Source: Microbacterium maritypicum (GTDB lineage Bacteria > Actinomycetota > Actinomycetes > Actinomycetales > Microbacteriaceae). Taken from it: a DNA stretch of 64,000 nucleotides. The stretch covers positions 434,001 through 498,000 of the forward strand of contig NZ_CP168030.1 in the NCBI RefSeq assembly GCF_041529975.1. Reading direction: 5' to 3'. Below are positions 52,324 to 61,475 of the stretch, piece after piece. The notes under the pieces are model-generated. The model ran no database searches and was not told where the DNA came from. It saw only the letters and a list, made by a program, of their open reading frames with translations. Both the position numbers and the translations under genes were made by a program. Numbering within the stretch: position 1 is the first letter of the stretch; every line of letters begins with the position of its first letter.

Positions 52324-52995
52324 GTGGCACGCTCCGACGAGCAGAACCGGCTGGCCCGAGAACGCGCCAGGGAGGCCATCCTGGAGGCCGCCATCGAGGT
52401 CTTCAGCGAACGAGGTGTCGCGGGCGCGAGCATCGCCGCGATCACGACGCGGGCGGGGGTCGCCCAGGGCCTCGTGAACTACCACTTCGGCGGCAAGGAG
52501 CAGCTCGTCGCCGCCGTCATCGACCGATGGTTCGAGACGGTGCTCGGCTTCGCCCGCGTGGAGGGCACCCCGGACGAGATGCTCGCCGCCGTGATCGACG
52601 GCGCCCTCACGGCCACCGCCTACGCGATCCCTCTGCAGCGAGCGGTGCTGGCGATGCAGCAGCAGCCGGCCACGCATCGACTGTTCGCTGAGTCCGAGGC
52701 TCGGCACGAAGTGCGCGCAACCGCGGCGGAGGATGCCGTGCGACAGCTGTTCCGCGCGCGCGGCGCCGAGGATCCCGCACTCGAAGAGGTCATGCTCCGC
52801 AGCACCCTCGAGGGTGTCTTCGTGAAGTTCGCCGTGTTCGGCGACACCTACCCGCTCGAGGAGGCCCGGCGCTGGGTGCACCGCCGCTACGGGCTGCCCG
52901 AGCCGACGACGCCCATCGCTCCGCCGGTTCCGCTTCGCGACGGCGAACCGCGCCCGCGTGCGACGGCGGCTCTGCGGGCGGAACCGCAGGGGTGA
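52324..52995 (+). CDS. TetR-family regulator of the 5-oxoprolinase cluster
   Basis: 223 residues. [50 protein letters not shown] at residues 14-60; the C-terminal 30 residues are Pro/Arg-rich. GTG 52324 has AGGAGG nine bases upstream. Resembles TetR regulators such as PfmR/BetI-type with a TetR_C domain. First gene ahead of pxpA with a 4-nt gap, so it probably regulates 5-oxoproline use and itself. Confidence 0.9.
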   Translation: MARSDEQNRLARERAREAILEAAIEVFSERGVAGASIAAITTRAGVAQGLVNYHFGGKEQLVAAVIDRWFETVLGFARVEGTPDEMLAAVIDGALTATAYAIPLQRAVLAMQQQPATHRLFAESEARHEVRATAAEDAVRQLFRARGAEDPALEEVMLRSTLEGVFVKFAVFGDTYPLEEARRWVHRRYGLPEPTTPIAPPVPLRDGEPRPRATAALRAEPQG

Positions 52996-52999
52996 TCGC

Positions 53000-53767
53000 A
53001 TGACGTCGATCGACCTGAACTCGGACCTCGGCGAGAACGTCGCCGACCGGATCGTCAGCGATGACGCGAGCATGCTCCGCCTCGTCACGAGCGCGAACGT
53101 GTCGTGCGGGTTCCATGCCGGTAGCCCGGAGGGCATCCGACAGACGCTCGCCGCCGCCGTGGAGGGCGGCGTCGTGATCGGGGCGCATCCCGGCTATCGC
53201 GACTACGAGAACTTCGGTCGCACCCGCCTCGACCTCGACTCGGCCACGCTCCAGGCGCACGTCGAGTACCAGCTCGGAGCTCTCATGGGGCTCGCCGCCG
53301 CGGTGGGCGGGACGGTCTCCTACGTCAAGCCGCATGGCGCGCTCTACAACGCCATCGCCCGCGACGAGAGGCAGTCGAAGGATGTGGTGGCGGCGATCCG
53401 CGCGATCGACCCGAGCCTGGTGCTGCTGGGACTCTCCGGGGGTGTCGTGCTCGACGTCGCCGAGCGGGCCGGGCTCGCCGTCGCCGCCGAGGCCTTCGCC
53501 GATCGGGCCTATCAGCCTGACGGGCAGCTCGTGTCGCGCACCGAGGCGGGTGCCGTGCTGCACGACCCGGCCGCGGTGGCGGAGCGGATGGTTCGCCTCG
53601 CCGCCGACGGTGTGATCCGGGCGATCGACGGCACGGACGTGCCCGTGGTGGCGCATTCGATCTGCGTGCACGGCGACAGCCCCGGCTCAGTGGCGATGGC
53701 CACCGAGACCAAGCGGATGCTGCAGGACGCGGGCATCACGATCGCACCGTTCGCGGGCTCCCGATGA
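53000..53767 (+). CDS. pxpA: PxpA, 5-oxoprolinase subunit (LamB/YcsF family)
   Basis: 255 residues: [38 protein letters not shown], the family opening, [26 protein letters not shown] and [14 protein letters not shown]. With PxpB and PxpC it opens 5-oxoproline to glutamate using ATP (established for B. subtilis and E. coli YbgJKL). ATG 53000 is 4 nt after the TetR stop. Followed by the fused PxpBC gene after 22 nt. Confidence 0.94.
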   Translation: MTSIDLNSDLGENVADRIVSDDASMLRLVTSANVSCGFHAGSPEGIRQTLAAAVEGGVVIGAHPGYRDYENFGRTRLDLDSATLQAHVEYQLGALMGLAAAVGGTVSYVKPHGALYNAIARDERQSKDVVAAIRAIDPSLVLLGLSGGVVLDVAERAGLAVAAEAFADRAYQPDGQLVSRTEAGAVLHDPAAVAERMVRLAADGVIRAIDGTDVPVVAHSICVHGDSPGSVAMATETKRMLQDAGITIAPFAGSR

Positions 53768-53789
53768 GGCGACCGGCGCAGGTCGGCTG

Positions 53790-55400
53790 ATGCGCATCCT
53801 CACGGCATCCGATCGCGCTCTGCTCGTCGAGGCGGCCGACCTCGACGAGGCGATGCGCCTGAACCTCGCGTGGGAAGGGCTGCCCGGCGTCGTCGAGCGC
53901 GTCCCCGGAGCTCGCACGGTGCTCGTGCGGTTCGACCCGCTGCGCGTTTCGGCCACCGAGCTCGCGCACACGCTGGCGGCGACCGAGGTCGACGCCACGC
54001 GCCCGCCCAGCACCGGGGAGGTCACGATCCCCGTGCAGTACGACGGTGAAGACCTCGACGAAGCGGCATCCGCGCTCGGCGTCTCGGTGGAGGAGCTCGT
54101 GAACCGGCATCTCGCCGCGGACTGGCGAGTCGCGTTCTCGGGGTTCGCTCCCGGATTCGGATACGTGGTGAGCAGTGATCCGCTCTTCGACGTGCCGCGC
54201 CACTCGTCTCCGCGCACCCGTGTGCCCGCCGGATCGGTCGCACTCGCCGGAGCGTTCACCGGCGTCTATCCACGAGAGAGCCCCGGTGGCTGGCAGCTGA
54301 TCGGCCGCACGGATGCCGTGATGTGGGACATCGACCGCGATCCGCCGGCCCTGCTGGCCCCGGGAACCCTGGTGCGGTTCGAACGGGTGCGGGACGCGGC
54401 TCGGCTGGGCGCGGCTCACGTGGGCCGAAACGGGGACGGTCCGGCCCGCGCCCGGCGCGTCGCGGAGCAACACGCCGCAGCGGATGCGGATGGTCCGGGT
54501 TTCGGCACGGCATCCGCGGTCGAGGTCGTCCGGCCTTCGCTGCAGTTGCTGGTGCAGGATGCCGGGCGCCCCGGGTTCGCGGCGCTCGGAGTCTCGGCAT
54601 CCGGAGCCGCCGACCGGCGCGCGATGCGGGATGCGAACCGTGCCGTGGGGAACGCGGAGGTGGCCGCGGTGCTCGAGAGCGTCGGGGGAGCGGTGCTCCG
54701 GTTCCACGGGGCGGGTGTCGCGGCGGTCACGGGGGCGATCGGCGCGCTCACCCTGACCGGAGGTGATGGCGTCGTCCGCGCGGTCCGCCACGGCGAGCCC
54801 TTCGCCACGTTCGACGGCGACGAGCTCACCCTCGGGTATCCGGACCGCGGTCTGCGCTACGTCATCGGGGTCCGCGGCGGAGTCGATGCGGCGCCCGCGC
54901 TGGGCAGCCGTGCGACCGACACCCTCGCAGGACTCGGCCCGGAGCCGCTCTCGGCCGGAGTCGTGCTCCCGATCGGTGATGCCGCGTCGCACCCCGTCGA
55001 GCCTGGTGCCGTGCCGCGCGACCTCCCGGCCTCCGGTGACCTCGTCGAGCTCGAGATCACGCTCGGGCCTCGTGACGACTGGTTCACGGCGGAGGCACTC
55101 CAGGTGCTCACGACCCAGGAGTGGACGGTCACGCCGCGCTCCGACCGCGTCGGCATCCGTCTTCGGGGCGAGGTGGCGCTGGAGCGTTCCGTCGGCGGCG
55201 AGCTGCCCAGCGAGGGAGCGGTCACCGGCGCGATCCAGGTGCCGCCCGACGGGCAGCCGGTGCTCTTCCTCCCCGACCACCCGCTCACCGGCGGGTACCC
55301 GATCATCGGCGCCCTCACCGACCGCAGTCTCGACCTCGCGGGTCAACTGCCGCCGGGCGCGCGCCTTCGATTCGCCGTGCAGGTGCGCTCGGCCGGCTGA
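53790..55400 (+). CDS. PxpB-PxpC fusion, 5-oxoprolinase subunits B and C
   Basis: 536 residues. Residues 1-200: PxpB/KipI-like (LAWEGLPGVVERVPGARTVLVRFDP, FAPGFGYV, PRHSSPRTRVPAGSVALAGAFTGVYP). Residues about 240-536: PxpC/KipA-like carboxyltransferase domain (LQLLVQDAGRPGFAALGVSASGAADRRAM, GYPIIGALT). In E. coli and B. subtilis these are separate proteins; here they are one chain joined by a 25-residue Ala-rich linker. Acts with PxpA. The same domains occur in urea carboxylase/allophanate hydrolase, but the pxpA neighbour decides for 5-oxoprolinase. Confidence 0.92.
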   Translation: MRILTASDRALLVEAADLDEAMRLNLAWEGLPGVVERVPGARTVLVRFDPLRVSATELAHTLAATEVDATRPPSTGEVTIPVQYDGEDLDEAASALGVSVEELVNRHLAADWRVAFSGFAPGFGYVVSSDPLFDVPRHSSPRTRVPAGSVALAGAFTGVYPRESPGGWQLIGRTDAVMWDIDRDPPALLAPGTLVRFERVRDAARLGAAHVGRNGDGPARARRVAEQHAAADADGPGFGTASAVEVVRPSLQLLVQDAGRPGFAALGVSASGAADRRAMRDANRAVGNAEVAAVLESVGGAVLRFHGAGVAAVTGAIGALTLTGGDGVVRAVRHGEPFATFDGDELTLGYPDRGLRYVIGVRGGVDAAPALGSRATDTLAGLGPEPLSAGVVLPIGDAASHPVEPGAVPRDLPASGDLVELEITLGPRDDWFTAEALQVLTTQEWTVTPRSDRVGIRLRGEVALERSVGGELPSEGAVTGAIQVPPDGQPVLFLPDHPLTGGYPIIGALTDRSLDLAGQLPPGARLRFAVQVRSAG

Positions 55401-55416
55401 GTGCCGCCGCCGATCG

Positions 55417-55501
55417 GTTCACAACTCAGGAAGAACCGAGTGAATCCGACGAGAACCGCCCTCACGGGTGAGTCTCGGCGGGTTTCTCCTGAGCTGCGAA
55501 C
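55417..55501. terminator. Long inverted repeat between convergent genes
   Basis: GTTCACAACTCAGGA (from 55417) pairs with TCCTGAGCTGCGAAC (to 55501) with two mismatches, and inner segments add pairs. Lies between pxpBC and the convergent uracil permease, so a bidirectional terminator or dispersed repeat. Confidence 0.5.
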
Positions 55502-55516
55502 GCGATGCGCGTCCCG

Positions 55517-56845
55517 CTAGGCGGGGTCGCCGCCGAGCGGACCGACCGCCTCGAGCGGCTTCGGGTCGTCGGCGCCGGTCTTGCGCAGACGGGCGATCAG
55601 GTTGCCCAGGTGGTAGATGAGGATCGCCGCGACCGTGGCGATGACGATGCCGCCGAGTTCGAAGCCGGATCCCTCGTCCTTGATCATGAACCCGCCGACG
55701 GCCATGATCAGGGCGACGGCTGCCGTGTACTGGTTGACCGGGCGCGAGAAGTCGACGCGGTTGTCGACCCAGATCTTGATGCCGATGACGCCGATGAGGC
55801 CGTACAGCGCCGTGGTCACGCCGCCGAGCACGCCGGCGGGCACCGAGTTGATGACCTCGCCGAACTTGGGCGAGAGGCTGAGCAGGATCGCGGCGATGCC
55901 GGCGACCCAGTAGGCGGCCGTGGAGTACACGCGGGTGGAGGCCATCACGCCGATGTTCTCGCCGTAGGTCGTGGTGCCCGAACCGCCGAAGAAGCCGGCG
56001 AGGGTGGTCGAGACGCCGTCGGCGATCAGCGCCTTGCCGGTCTGCTGGTTCACGCTCGCGTCGCCCGTCATGGTCGCGACGCCGCGCACGTGTCCGACGT
56101 TCTCGGCGATCAGCACGAGCACGACCGGGAGGAACATGGCGAGGGCGGTGAGGGTGCCGGGCTCGGTGAAGTTCGGGAAGGTGAAGGTGGGGAGGCCGAC
56201 CCAGTCGGCCTTCTCCACGGCCGAGAAGTCGAGCTCGCCGCGGAACGCCGCGAAGATGTAGCCCGCGATGACGCCGAGGAAGATCGAGATGCGGCCGAGG
56301 AATCCGCGGAACACGACGGCGAAGAGGATCGTGATGGCGAGCGTGAACGTCGCGGTCACGGGTGCTGCAGCGTAATTGTTGTGAGCGGCGCCGGCGAGGT
56401 TGAATCCGATGAGGGCGACGATCGTCCCCGCGAGCACCGGCGGCAGGAAGCGGTCGACCCACTTGACGCCGACCGTGTGCACCACGACGCCGATGATCGC
56501 GAGCAGCACGCCGACGGCGACGATGCCGGCCAGGGCGGTGCCCATGTTCGCGGAGGCGGTGGCCGCCGTGACCGGCGCGATGAACGCGAACGACGAGCCC
56601 AGGTAGCTGGGCAGCTTGTTGCGCGTGACCAGCAGGAACAGGATCGTGCCGACGCCGCTGAACAGCAGGGTCGTCGCGACCGGGAAGCCGGTGATGATCG
56701 GCACGAGGAACGTCGCGCCGAACATCGCGACGACGTGCTGGAGTCCGATCGCGATCGTCGCAGGCCAGTTCAGGCGCTCGTCGGGACGGACGACGGCGCC
56801 GGGCTCGACCGTGCGGCCGTTTCCGTGCAGCTTCCACAGGGCCAT
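55517..56845 (-). CDS. uraA: Uracil/xanthine permease, NCS2 family
   Basis: 442 residues, about 14 spans. ATIAIGLQHVVAMFGATFLVPIITG opens the transporter; NVGHVRGVATMTGDASVNQQTGKALIADGVSTTLAGFFGGSGTTTYGENIGVMA is the NCS2 substrate region (residues 250-300) with the catalytic Glu in TYGENIG. Uracil is the likely substrate by similarity to UraA, but xanthine permeases share the fold. GAGGAG precedes ATG 56845. Monocistronic. Confidence 0.93.
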   Translation of the reverse strand: MALWKLHGNGRTVEPGAVVRPDERLNWPATIAIGLQHVVAMFGATFLVPIITGFPVATTLLFSGVGTILFLLVTRNKLPSYLGSSFAFIAPVTAATASANMGTALAGIVAVGVLLAIIGVVVHTVGVKWVDRFLPPVLAGTIVALIGFNLAGAAHNNYAAAPVTATFTLAITILFAVVFRGFLGRISIFLGVIAGYIFAAFRGELDFSAVEKADWVGLPTFTFPNFTEPGTLTALAMFLPVVLVLIAENVGHVRGVATMTGDASVNQQTGKALIADGVSTTLAGFFGGSGTTTYGENIGVMASTRVYSTAAYWVAGIAAILLSLSPKFGEVINSVPAGVLGGVTTALYGLIGVIGIKIWVDNRVDFSRPVNQYTAAVALIMAVGGFMIKDEGSGFELGGIVIATVAAILIYHLGNLIARLRKTGADDPKPLEAVGPLGGDPA

Positions 56846-56921
56846 GCGGGCTCCTCAAGGTTCGGGGGATGGCTGGAGTGCCGGAGCAACACTATCGATT
56901 CCTGAGTTTTCCCTGAGCGCT

Positions 56922-56949
56922 TCTACCATGGTAGACGCAGAGGTAGAAT
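56922..56949 (+). promoter_or_regulatory. vapBC promoter/operator
   Basis: Perfect palindrome TCTACCATGGTAGA (56922-56935) followed by two more GGTAGA half-sites (56942, 56950). -10 TAGAAT (56944-56949) ends 7 nt before ATG 56957. Binding of VapBC here would give conditional autorepression. Confidence 0.75.
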
Positions 56950-56956
56950 GGTAGAC

Positions 56957-57220
56957 ATGAGCCTCAATATCAAGAATGAGACCACGCATGAGCTCGTGCG
57001 TCGGCTCGCGGCGTTGACCGGTCAGAGTCAGACGAGTGCCGTCGAGGATGCGGTGCGGCGCCGTCTCGCCGAGTTGGAGCAGCAGCAATCGGCCGACGAA
57101 GAGGAGCGTCGTCGCCGCATCCGTGCGGTGATCCGCCGGGCGCAGCAGCTTCCCTCCACCGGGCGCACGACCGAGGAGATCATGGATGAGCTTTACGACG
57201 AGACGGGGATGCCGCGATGA
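56957..57220 (+). CDS. vapB: VapB-type antitoxin
   Basis: 87 residues. SLNIKNETTHELVRRLAALTGQSQTSAVEDAVRRRLAELE is the ribbon-helix-helix DNA-binding part of Rv0623-like VapB antitoxins; the C-terminus (TTEEIMDELYDETGMPR) should wrap the toxin. ATG 56957 fits a leaderless transcript from TAGAAT; an in-frame ATG at 56948 overlaps that -10. ATGA overlap with vapC. Confidence 0.92.
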   Translation: MSLNIKNETTHELVRRLAALTGQSQTSAVEDAVRRRLAELEQQQSADEEERRRRIRAVIRRAQQLPSTGRTTEEIMDELYDETGMPR

Positions 57221-57612
57221 TCGTCGACTCCTCGGCGTTGGTCGCGGTGCTGATGGCTGAGCCGGAAGCCGAAGAGATGAGCGACCTGTTGGAGTCGCGG
57301 CCCTTCGCCTTGTCCGCGGCCGCGCTCACGGAGTGCACGATCGTCCTCCGCAGCAGGGGCGGCGAAGCGAAGGCGCTTGCGCTCGACGAGCTTCTGGAGG
57401 TGACGCGATCGGAGGTCGTTCCCGTCGATGAGGTGCAGGCGCGCCTGGCGAGCAGGGCATACGCCCGCTACGGCCGAGGGTCAGGGAGCCGCGCTCGCCT
57501 CAACTACGGCGACTGCTTCTCCTATGCGCTCGCGATCACCCGCGACGAGCCGCTGCTCTTCAAGGGAGACGACTTCGTCCACACAGACGTGCGACTCGTC
57601 GAACCGGTCTGA
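57217..57612 (+). CDS. vapC: VapC toxin, PIN-domain ribonuclease
   Basis: 131 residues, complete PIN domain: Asp3 in MIVDSSALVAVL, Glu38 in LTECTIVL, Asp in LNYGDCFSYALA, and final Asp in KGDDFVHTDV. Such toxins cut tRNA or rRNA when freed from VapB. Overlaps vapB by 4 nt; ends 5 nt before the convergent purC stop. All four acidic residues are present, so it should be active. Confidence 0.93.
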   Translation: MIVDSSALVAVLMAEPEAEEMSDLLESRPFALSAAALTECTIVLRSRGGEAKALALDELLEVTRSEVVPVDEVQARLASRAYARYGRGSGSRARLNYGDCFSYALAITRDEPLLFKGDDFVHTDVRLVEPV

Positions 57613-57616
57613 CGGG

Positions 57617-58495
57617 TCAGGCGCCGAGGCGGTCGATCAGCTCGCGGTAGCGGTCGGCGGTGCGCTCGACGACATCGGCGGGAAGCGCCGGCGGCTCGCC
57701 CTGCTTGTCCCAGTTCGCGGCCATCCAGTCGCGCACGATCTGCTTGTCGAAGCTCGCCATGCGTGCGCTCGGGGTGCTGCCGGTGCGCCAGGCCTCGGCG
57801 TCCCAATAGCGCGAGGAGTCGCTCGTGAGCACCTCGTCGGCCAGGCGCAGGGTGCCGTCGGCATCCGTCCCGAACTCGAACTTGGTGTCGGCGAGGATCA
57901 GGCCCTTCGCCTCGGCGATCTCGGCGGCACGGGCGTAGATCGCGAGCGAGGTGTCGCGCAGCTCGGCCGCGCGCTCCGTCCCGACCAGTTCGACGGTGCG
58001 CTCGAACGTGATGTTCTCGTCGTGCTCGCCCATCGGCGCCTTGTAGGCCGGGGTGAACAGGGGCTCCGGCAGCCGGTCGCCGTTCTGCAGGCCGGCGGGC
58101 AGCGGGATGCCGCACACGGTGCCGCTCTCCTGGTACTCGGCCCAGCCGGAACCGGTGATGTAGCCGCGCACGACGCACTCGATCGGCAGCATCTCCAGCG
58201 ACTGCGCGAGCATGGCGCGGTCGGCGACTTCCTCGGGTAGCTCGCCCTCGGCGATGTGGTTGGGGAAGTCGGAGAGCTGAGCGAACCACCAGCGGCTCAG
58301 TCGCGTCAGCAGAGCGCCCTTGTCGGTGATGCCGGGGGAGAGCACGAAGTCGAAGGCGCTCACGCGGTCGGAGGCCACGACGAGGATGCGCGTGTCTGCC
58401 GGATCCTCGGAGGCGTAGAGGTCGCGGACCTTGCCCGAGTAGATGTGCCGCCAGCCGGGGATGCTCTGTGCCGTGCCTTCTGAAGGAGTGCTCAC
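57617..58495 (-). CDS. purC: PurC, SAICAR synthase
   Basis: 292 residues: GWRHIYSGKVRDLYASEDP, VASDRVSAFDFVLSPGITDKG, ECVVRGYITGSGWAEYQESGTVCGI and LADTKFEFG are PurC motifs. Joins CAIR and aspartate with ATP in purine synthesis. GTG 58495 has a strong -10 GATAAT (minus strand 58507-58502) ending 6 nt upstream and no Shine-Dalgarno, so leaderless. Not linked to purSQ. Confidence 0.96.
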   Translation of the reverse strand: MSTPSEGTAQSIPGWRHIYSGKVRDLYASEDPADTRILVVASDRVSAFDFVLSPGITDKGALLTRLSRWWFAQLSDFPNHIAEGELPEEVADRAMLAQSLEMLPIECVVRGYITGSGWAEYQESGTVCGIPLPAGLQNGDRLPEPLFTPAYKAPMGEHDENITFERTVELVGTERAAELRDTSLAIYARAAEIAEAKGLILADTKFEFGTDADGTLRLADEVLTSDSSRYWDAEAWRTGSTPSARMASFDKQIVRDWMAANWDKQGEPPALPADVVERTADRYRELIDRLGA

Positions 58496-58593
58496 CCGCC
58501 CATTATCCCGGTTCCGTCGGGGCCCACCCGCCGAGAAGCCGCGGACCGTGGGTCGCGTCGACGGGTGTCGGAACGGTTGTCTAGCGTGGAGGG

Positions 58594-59142
58594 GTGGCTG
58601 ACGACATCTTCACCGACCGGCTCCATCTGTCGCGGGCGGTGGCCGCCGACCTCGACGCGATCTTCGCGATTCAGAACGATCCGCGGGTCTGGGCGCACTA
58701 TCCGAGTCTTCGGCACACCGACCCCGCGACGACTCTCCACATGATGGAGCGCTGGTCTCGCAGCTGGGAGCAGGCGGGACTCGGATCGTGGGTCGCGCGG
58801 CTCCGGGAGACGGGCGAGATCATCGGCAACGGCGGGTGCACGCTGCTACGCGAGGAGGTGTGGAACGTCGGCTATCGGATCGCGGCCGATCATCACGGAA
58901 ACGGGTATGCGACCGAGCTGGCGCGTGCGGGCATCGAGCAGGCGCGGATCATCGCCCCCGATCGCCCGGTGATCGCCTTCCTCGTGGAGCACAACCGCGT
59001 GTCGGCGCACGTCGCGGAGAAGCTGGGCCTGGAGCTCGTGCACCGCGCACCGGATGTCGGCAACCCCGATCCCGCGGTGATGCGGCTCGTGTACGCGGAT
59101 CGACCGCTCACCCCGGCGCAGCTCGCGGCCGCACTCGGCTGA
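58594..59142 (+). CDS. GNAT-family N-acetyltransferase (RimJ-like)
   Basis: 182 residues: FTDRLHLSRAVAADLDAIFAIQND, LGSWVARLRETGEIIGNGG, acetyl-CoA loop NVGYRIAADHHGNGYATEL, and VEHNRVSAHVAEKLGLELV. Member of Acetyltransf_3, which modifies small molecules or protein N-termini; substrate unknown. GTG 58594 directly follows GGAGGG, too close for a Shine-Dalgarno; TAGCGT (58582-58587) 6 nt upstream suggests a leaderless start. Confidence 0.88.
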   Translation: MADDIFTDRLHLSRAVAADLDAIFAIQNDPRVWAHYPSLRHTDPATTLHMMERWSRSWEQAGLGSWVARLRETGEIIGNGGCTLLREEVWNVGYRIAADHHGNGYATELARAGIEQARIIAPDRPVIAFLVEHNRVSAHVAEKLGLELVHRAPDVGNPDPAVMRLVYADRPLTPAQLAAALG

Positions 59143-59185
59143 TCCGCCCCGGTCACCGGTCTTGTCGCTGTCGGCGGTCCGGCGT

Positions 59186-59203
59186 ATAGTCCACATGGAC
59201 TAT
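59186..59203 (+). promoter_or_regulatory. PadR operator upstream of the PadR/MFS pair
   Basis: Perfect dyad ATAGTCCA-CA-TGGACTAT (59186-59203), 8-bp arms, 26 bp before the padR ATG. The ATAGTCCA type half-site in front of a PadR/exporter pair suggests autorepression. Confidence 0.8.
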
Positions 59204-59229
59204 TTGAGCGCGACGCCCGGGGAGGGGCC

Positions 59230-59841
59230 ATGCAACGACTGACCCCGATGGGGGCGATGATCCTCTCCCTGCTGCGCGAGGGCGACATGCACCCCTACGA
59301 GATGGTGCGTCTCATGCGGGTTCGCCGCGACGATCGGCTGCTGACCCTCACGAACGGCACGCTCTATCACACGGTCGCCCGGCTCCAGCGGGCCGGGCTC
59401 ATCGACGAGGTCGGCAGCGACCGCGAGGGGAACCGCCCCGAGCGCACGACGTACTCCCTGACGGACGCCGGTCGAGACATCCTCATCGCCTGGCTGCGGC
59501 GCGAGCTGTCGACGATCGATCGTCCCGCCGAGTTCCGGATCGCGCTCGCCGAGGCCCACAACCTCGAACGCGGAGATGTGCTCCAGAGCCTGCGCTCGCG
59601 TCGCGTCGCCCTCGACGAGGAGCACATCGCGTATCGCGATGGACTGATCGACGCGAGACGCGATGGCGTGCCCGAGCAGGTGCTCGTGGAATACGAACGG
59701 CAGGAGGCGCTGCTCGAGGCCGAGTTGCGCTGGCTCGATGCCCTGATCGCCCGCCTCGAAGCCGAAGACCTGCCGTGGGGACCCGCGGCATTCCCGAACT
59801 CAGAACGCTACCGCGCTCAGCGAAAGGCTGCACAGCAATGA
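59230..59841 (+). CDS. PadR-family regulator of the adjacent exporter
   Basis: 203 residues, long PadR class. Winged helix MGAMILSLLREGDMHPYEMVRLMRVRRDDRLLTLTNGTLYHTVARLQRAGLI (residues 7-58), wing RTTYSLTDAG, then a Vir_C-type helical domain. GGAGGGG precedes ATG 59230 by 2-8 nt. ATGA overlap with the MFS gene. Drug-responsive derepression of the exporter is the usual logic of such pairs. Confidence 0.92.
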   Translation: MQRLTPMGAMILSLLREGDMHPYEMVRLMRVRRDDRLLTLTNGTLYHTVARLQRAGLIDEVGSDREGNRPERTTYSLTDAGRDILIAWLRRELSTIDRPAEFRIALAEAHNLERGDVLQSLRSRRVALDEEHIAYRDGLIDARRDGVPEQVLVEYERQEALLEAELRWLDALIARLEAEDLPWGPAAFPNSERYRAQRKAAQQ

Positions 59842-61409
59842 CAGACACTCCCCGCGACGGAGACCGCCCGCCGGTGTCCGTGCCCTCCACCTCCGGTCCC
59901 TCGACCGGAACCTACTCCGTGGGGCACAAGCCCACCAGCCCCTGGCCCGCCCTCTGGGCACTGGTCATCGGCTTCTTCATGATCCTCGTCGACACCACGA
60001 TCGTGTCTGTCGCGAACCCGGCGATCAAGGCGGCGCTCGACCCGAACACGAACAACCTCGACAACGTCGTGTGGGTCACGAGCGCGTACCTGCTCGCCTA
60101 TGCGGTGCCGCTGCTGATCACCGGACGCCTCGGCGACCGCTTCGGGCCGAAGAACATCTATCTGATCGGCCTCGCGATCTTCACCCTCGCCTCGCTGTGG
60201 TGCGGACTGTCGAACTCGCTCGAGGGCCTGATCGTCGCGCGTGCCGTGCAGGGGCTGGGCGCGGCGTTCATGACGCCGCAGACCATGGCCGTGATCACGC
60301 GCACCTTCCCGCCGGAGCGCCGCGGTGCCGCCATGGGCCTCTGGGGTGCGACGGCCGGTGTCGCGACGCTCGTCGGTCCGCTCGTCGGCGGCCTGCTCGT
60401 CGACGGTTTCGGCTGGGAGTGGATCTTCTTCGTGAACATCCCGGTCGGCATCGTCGCGTTCGTGCTCGCCTGGCGCCTGGTGCCGAAGCTCGCGACCCAT
60501 CCCCACCGTTTCGACATCGTCGGCGTCGTGTTGAGCGCCGTGGCGCTCTTCCTCATCGTCTTCGGCCTCCAGGAGGGCGAGAAGTTCGACTGGGGTGTGA
60601 TCTGGGGTCCCATCTCGGTGTGGGGTCTGATCATCGTCGGACTCATCGTTCTCGGGCTGTTCATCCTGCAGCAGGCCAAGACACGCAGCGAACCGCTGGT
60701 ACCGCTCGAGCTGTTCCGCGACCGCAACTTCTCGGGAGCGAACGTCGCCATCGCCGCTGTCGGCTTCACGGTGACGAGCATGTCGCTGCCGATGATGTTC
60801 TTCCTGCAGACCGCGCGCGGGCTCACCCCCACGGAGGCGGCGCTGCTGCTGATCCCGATGGCGGTGCTCTCGGGTGCGCTCGCCCCGGCGGCGGGCAAGC
60901 TGCTCGACCGGGTGGATCCGCGCATCATCCTCATCCCGGGTCTGCTCTGCGTCGCCGGTGCGCTGATCTGGTATTCGGCCCTGATCAACATGGACACCCC
61001 GATCTGGATGTTCCTGCTCCCGTCGGCGCTGATGGGCATCGGCAACGCGGGCATGTGGGGCCCTCTCGCCACAACCGCGACGCGCAAGCTGCCGCCGCGC
61101 CAGGCGGGTGCCGGCGCCGGCATCTACAACACCACCCGGACGATCGGGTCGGTCATCGGCTCGGCATCCATCGCTGCGTTCATGCAGTCCCGCCTCGAGG
61201 CGAACCTGCCCGGTCTCGCCGATGCGCCGGCCGGCATCTCGACCGGGGGAACGCTGCCGCCGCAGGTGGCCGACGGTTTCGCGGCGGGCATGTCGCAGGC
61301 GATCCTGCTGCCGGCGTGCGTCATGGTGATCGCGCTCGTCGCCTCGCTGTTCCTCGGTCGCTACGACAAGGCGGATGCCGCGGCTCCCGCGGCCGCGCGT
61401 CCCGAGTAG
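59838..61409 (+). CDS. MFS transporter, DHA2 (14-span) drug exporter type
   Basis: 523 residues, 14 predicted spans. ALVIGFFMILVDTTIVSVANPAI is the DHA2 motif D1 region, GRLGDRFGPKNIYLIGL motif A, and GATAGVATLVGPLVGGLLVDGFGWEWIFFVNIPVG motif C. Proton-driven efflux of drugs or metabolites. Coupled to its PadR regulator by ATGA. The antisense strand also has a 650-codon open frame, a GC artefact. Confidence 0.94.
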   Translation: MTDTPRDGDRPPVSVPSTSGPSTGTYSVGHKPTSPWPALWALVIGFFMILVDTTIVSVANPAIKAALDPNTNNLDNVVWVTSAYLLAYAVPLLITGRLGDRFGPKNIYLIGLAIFTLASLWCGLSNSLEGLIVARAVQGLGAAFMTPQTMAVITRTFPPERRGAAMGLWGATAGVATLVGPLVGGLLVDGFGWEWIFFVNIPVGIVAFVLAWRLVPKLATHPHRFDIVGVVLSAVALFLIVFGLQEGEKFDWGVIWGPISVWGLIIVGLIVLGLFILQQAKTRSEPLVPLELFRDRNFSGANVAIAAVGFTVTSMSLPMMFFLQTARGLTPTEAALLLIPMAVLSGALAPAAGKLLDRVDPRIILIPGLLCVAGALIWYSALINMDTPIWMFLLPSALMGIGNAGMWGPLATTATRKLPPRQAGAGAGIYNTTRTIGSVIGSASIAAFMQSRLEANLPGLADAPAGISTGGTLPPQVADGFAAGMSQAILLPACVMVIALVASLFLGRYDKADAAAPAAARPE

Positions 61410-61475
61410 TCGAGGTCGGGAGGGTGCCGTGTCCGGCAGTTTGCGGATACGGCGCCTTTCTGCTGTCATCGGGCG

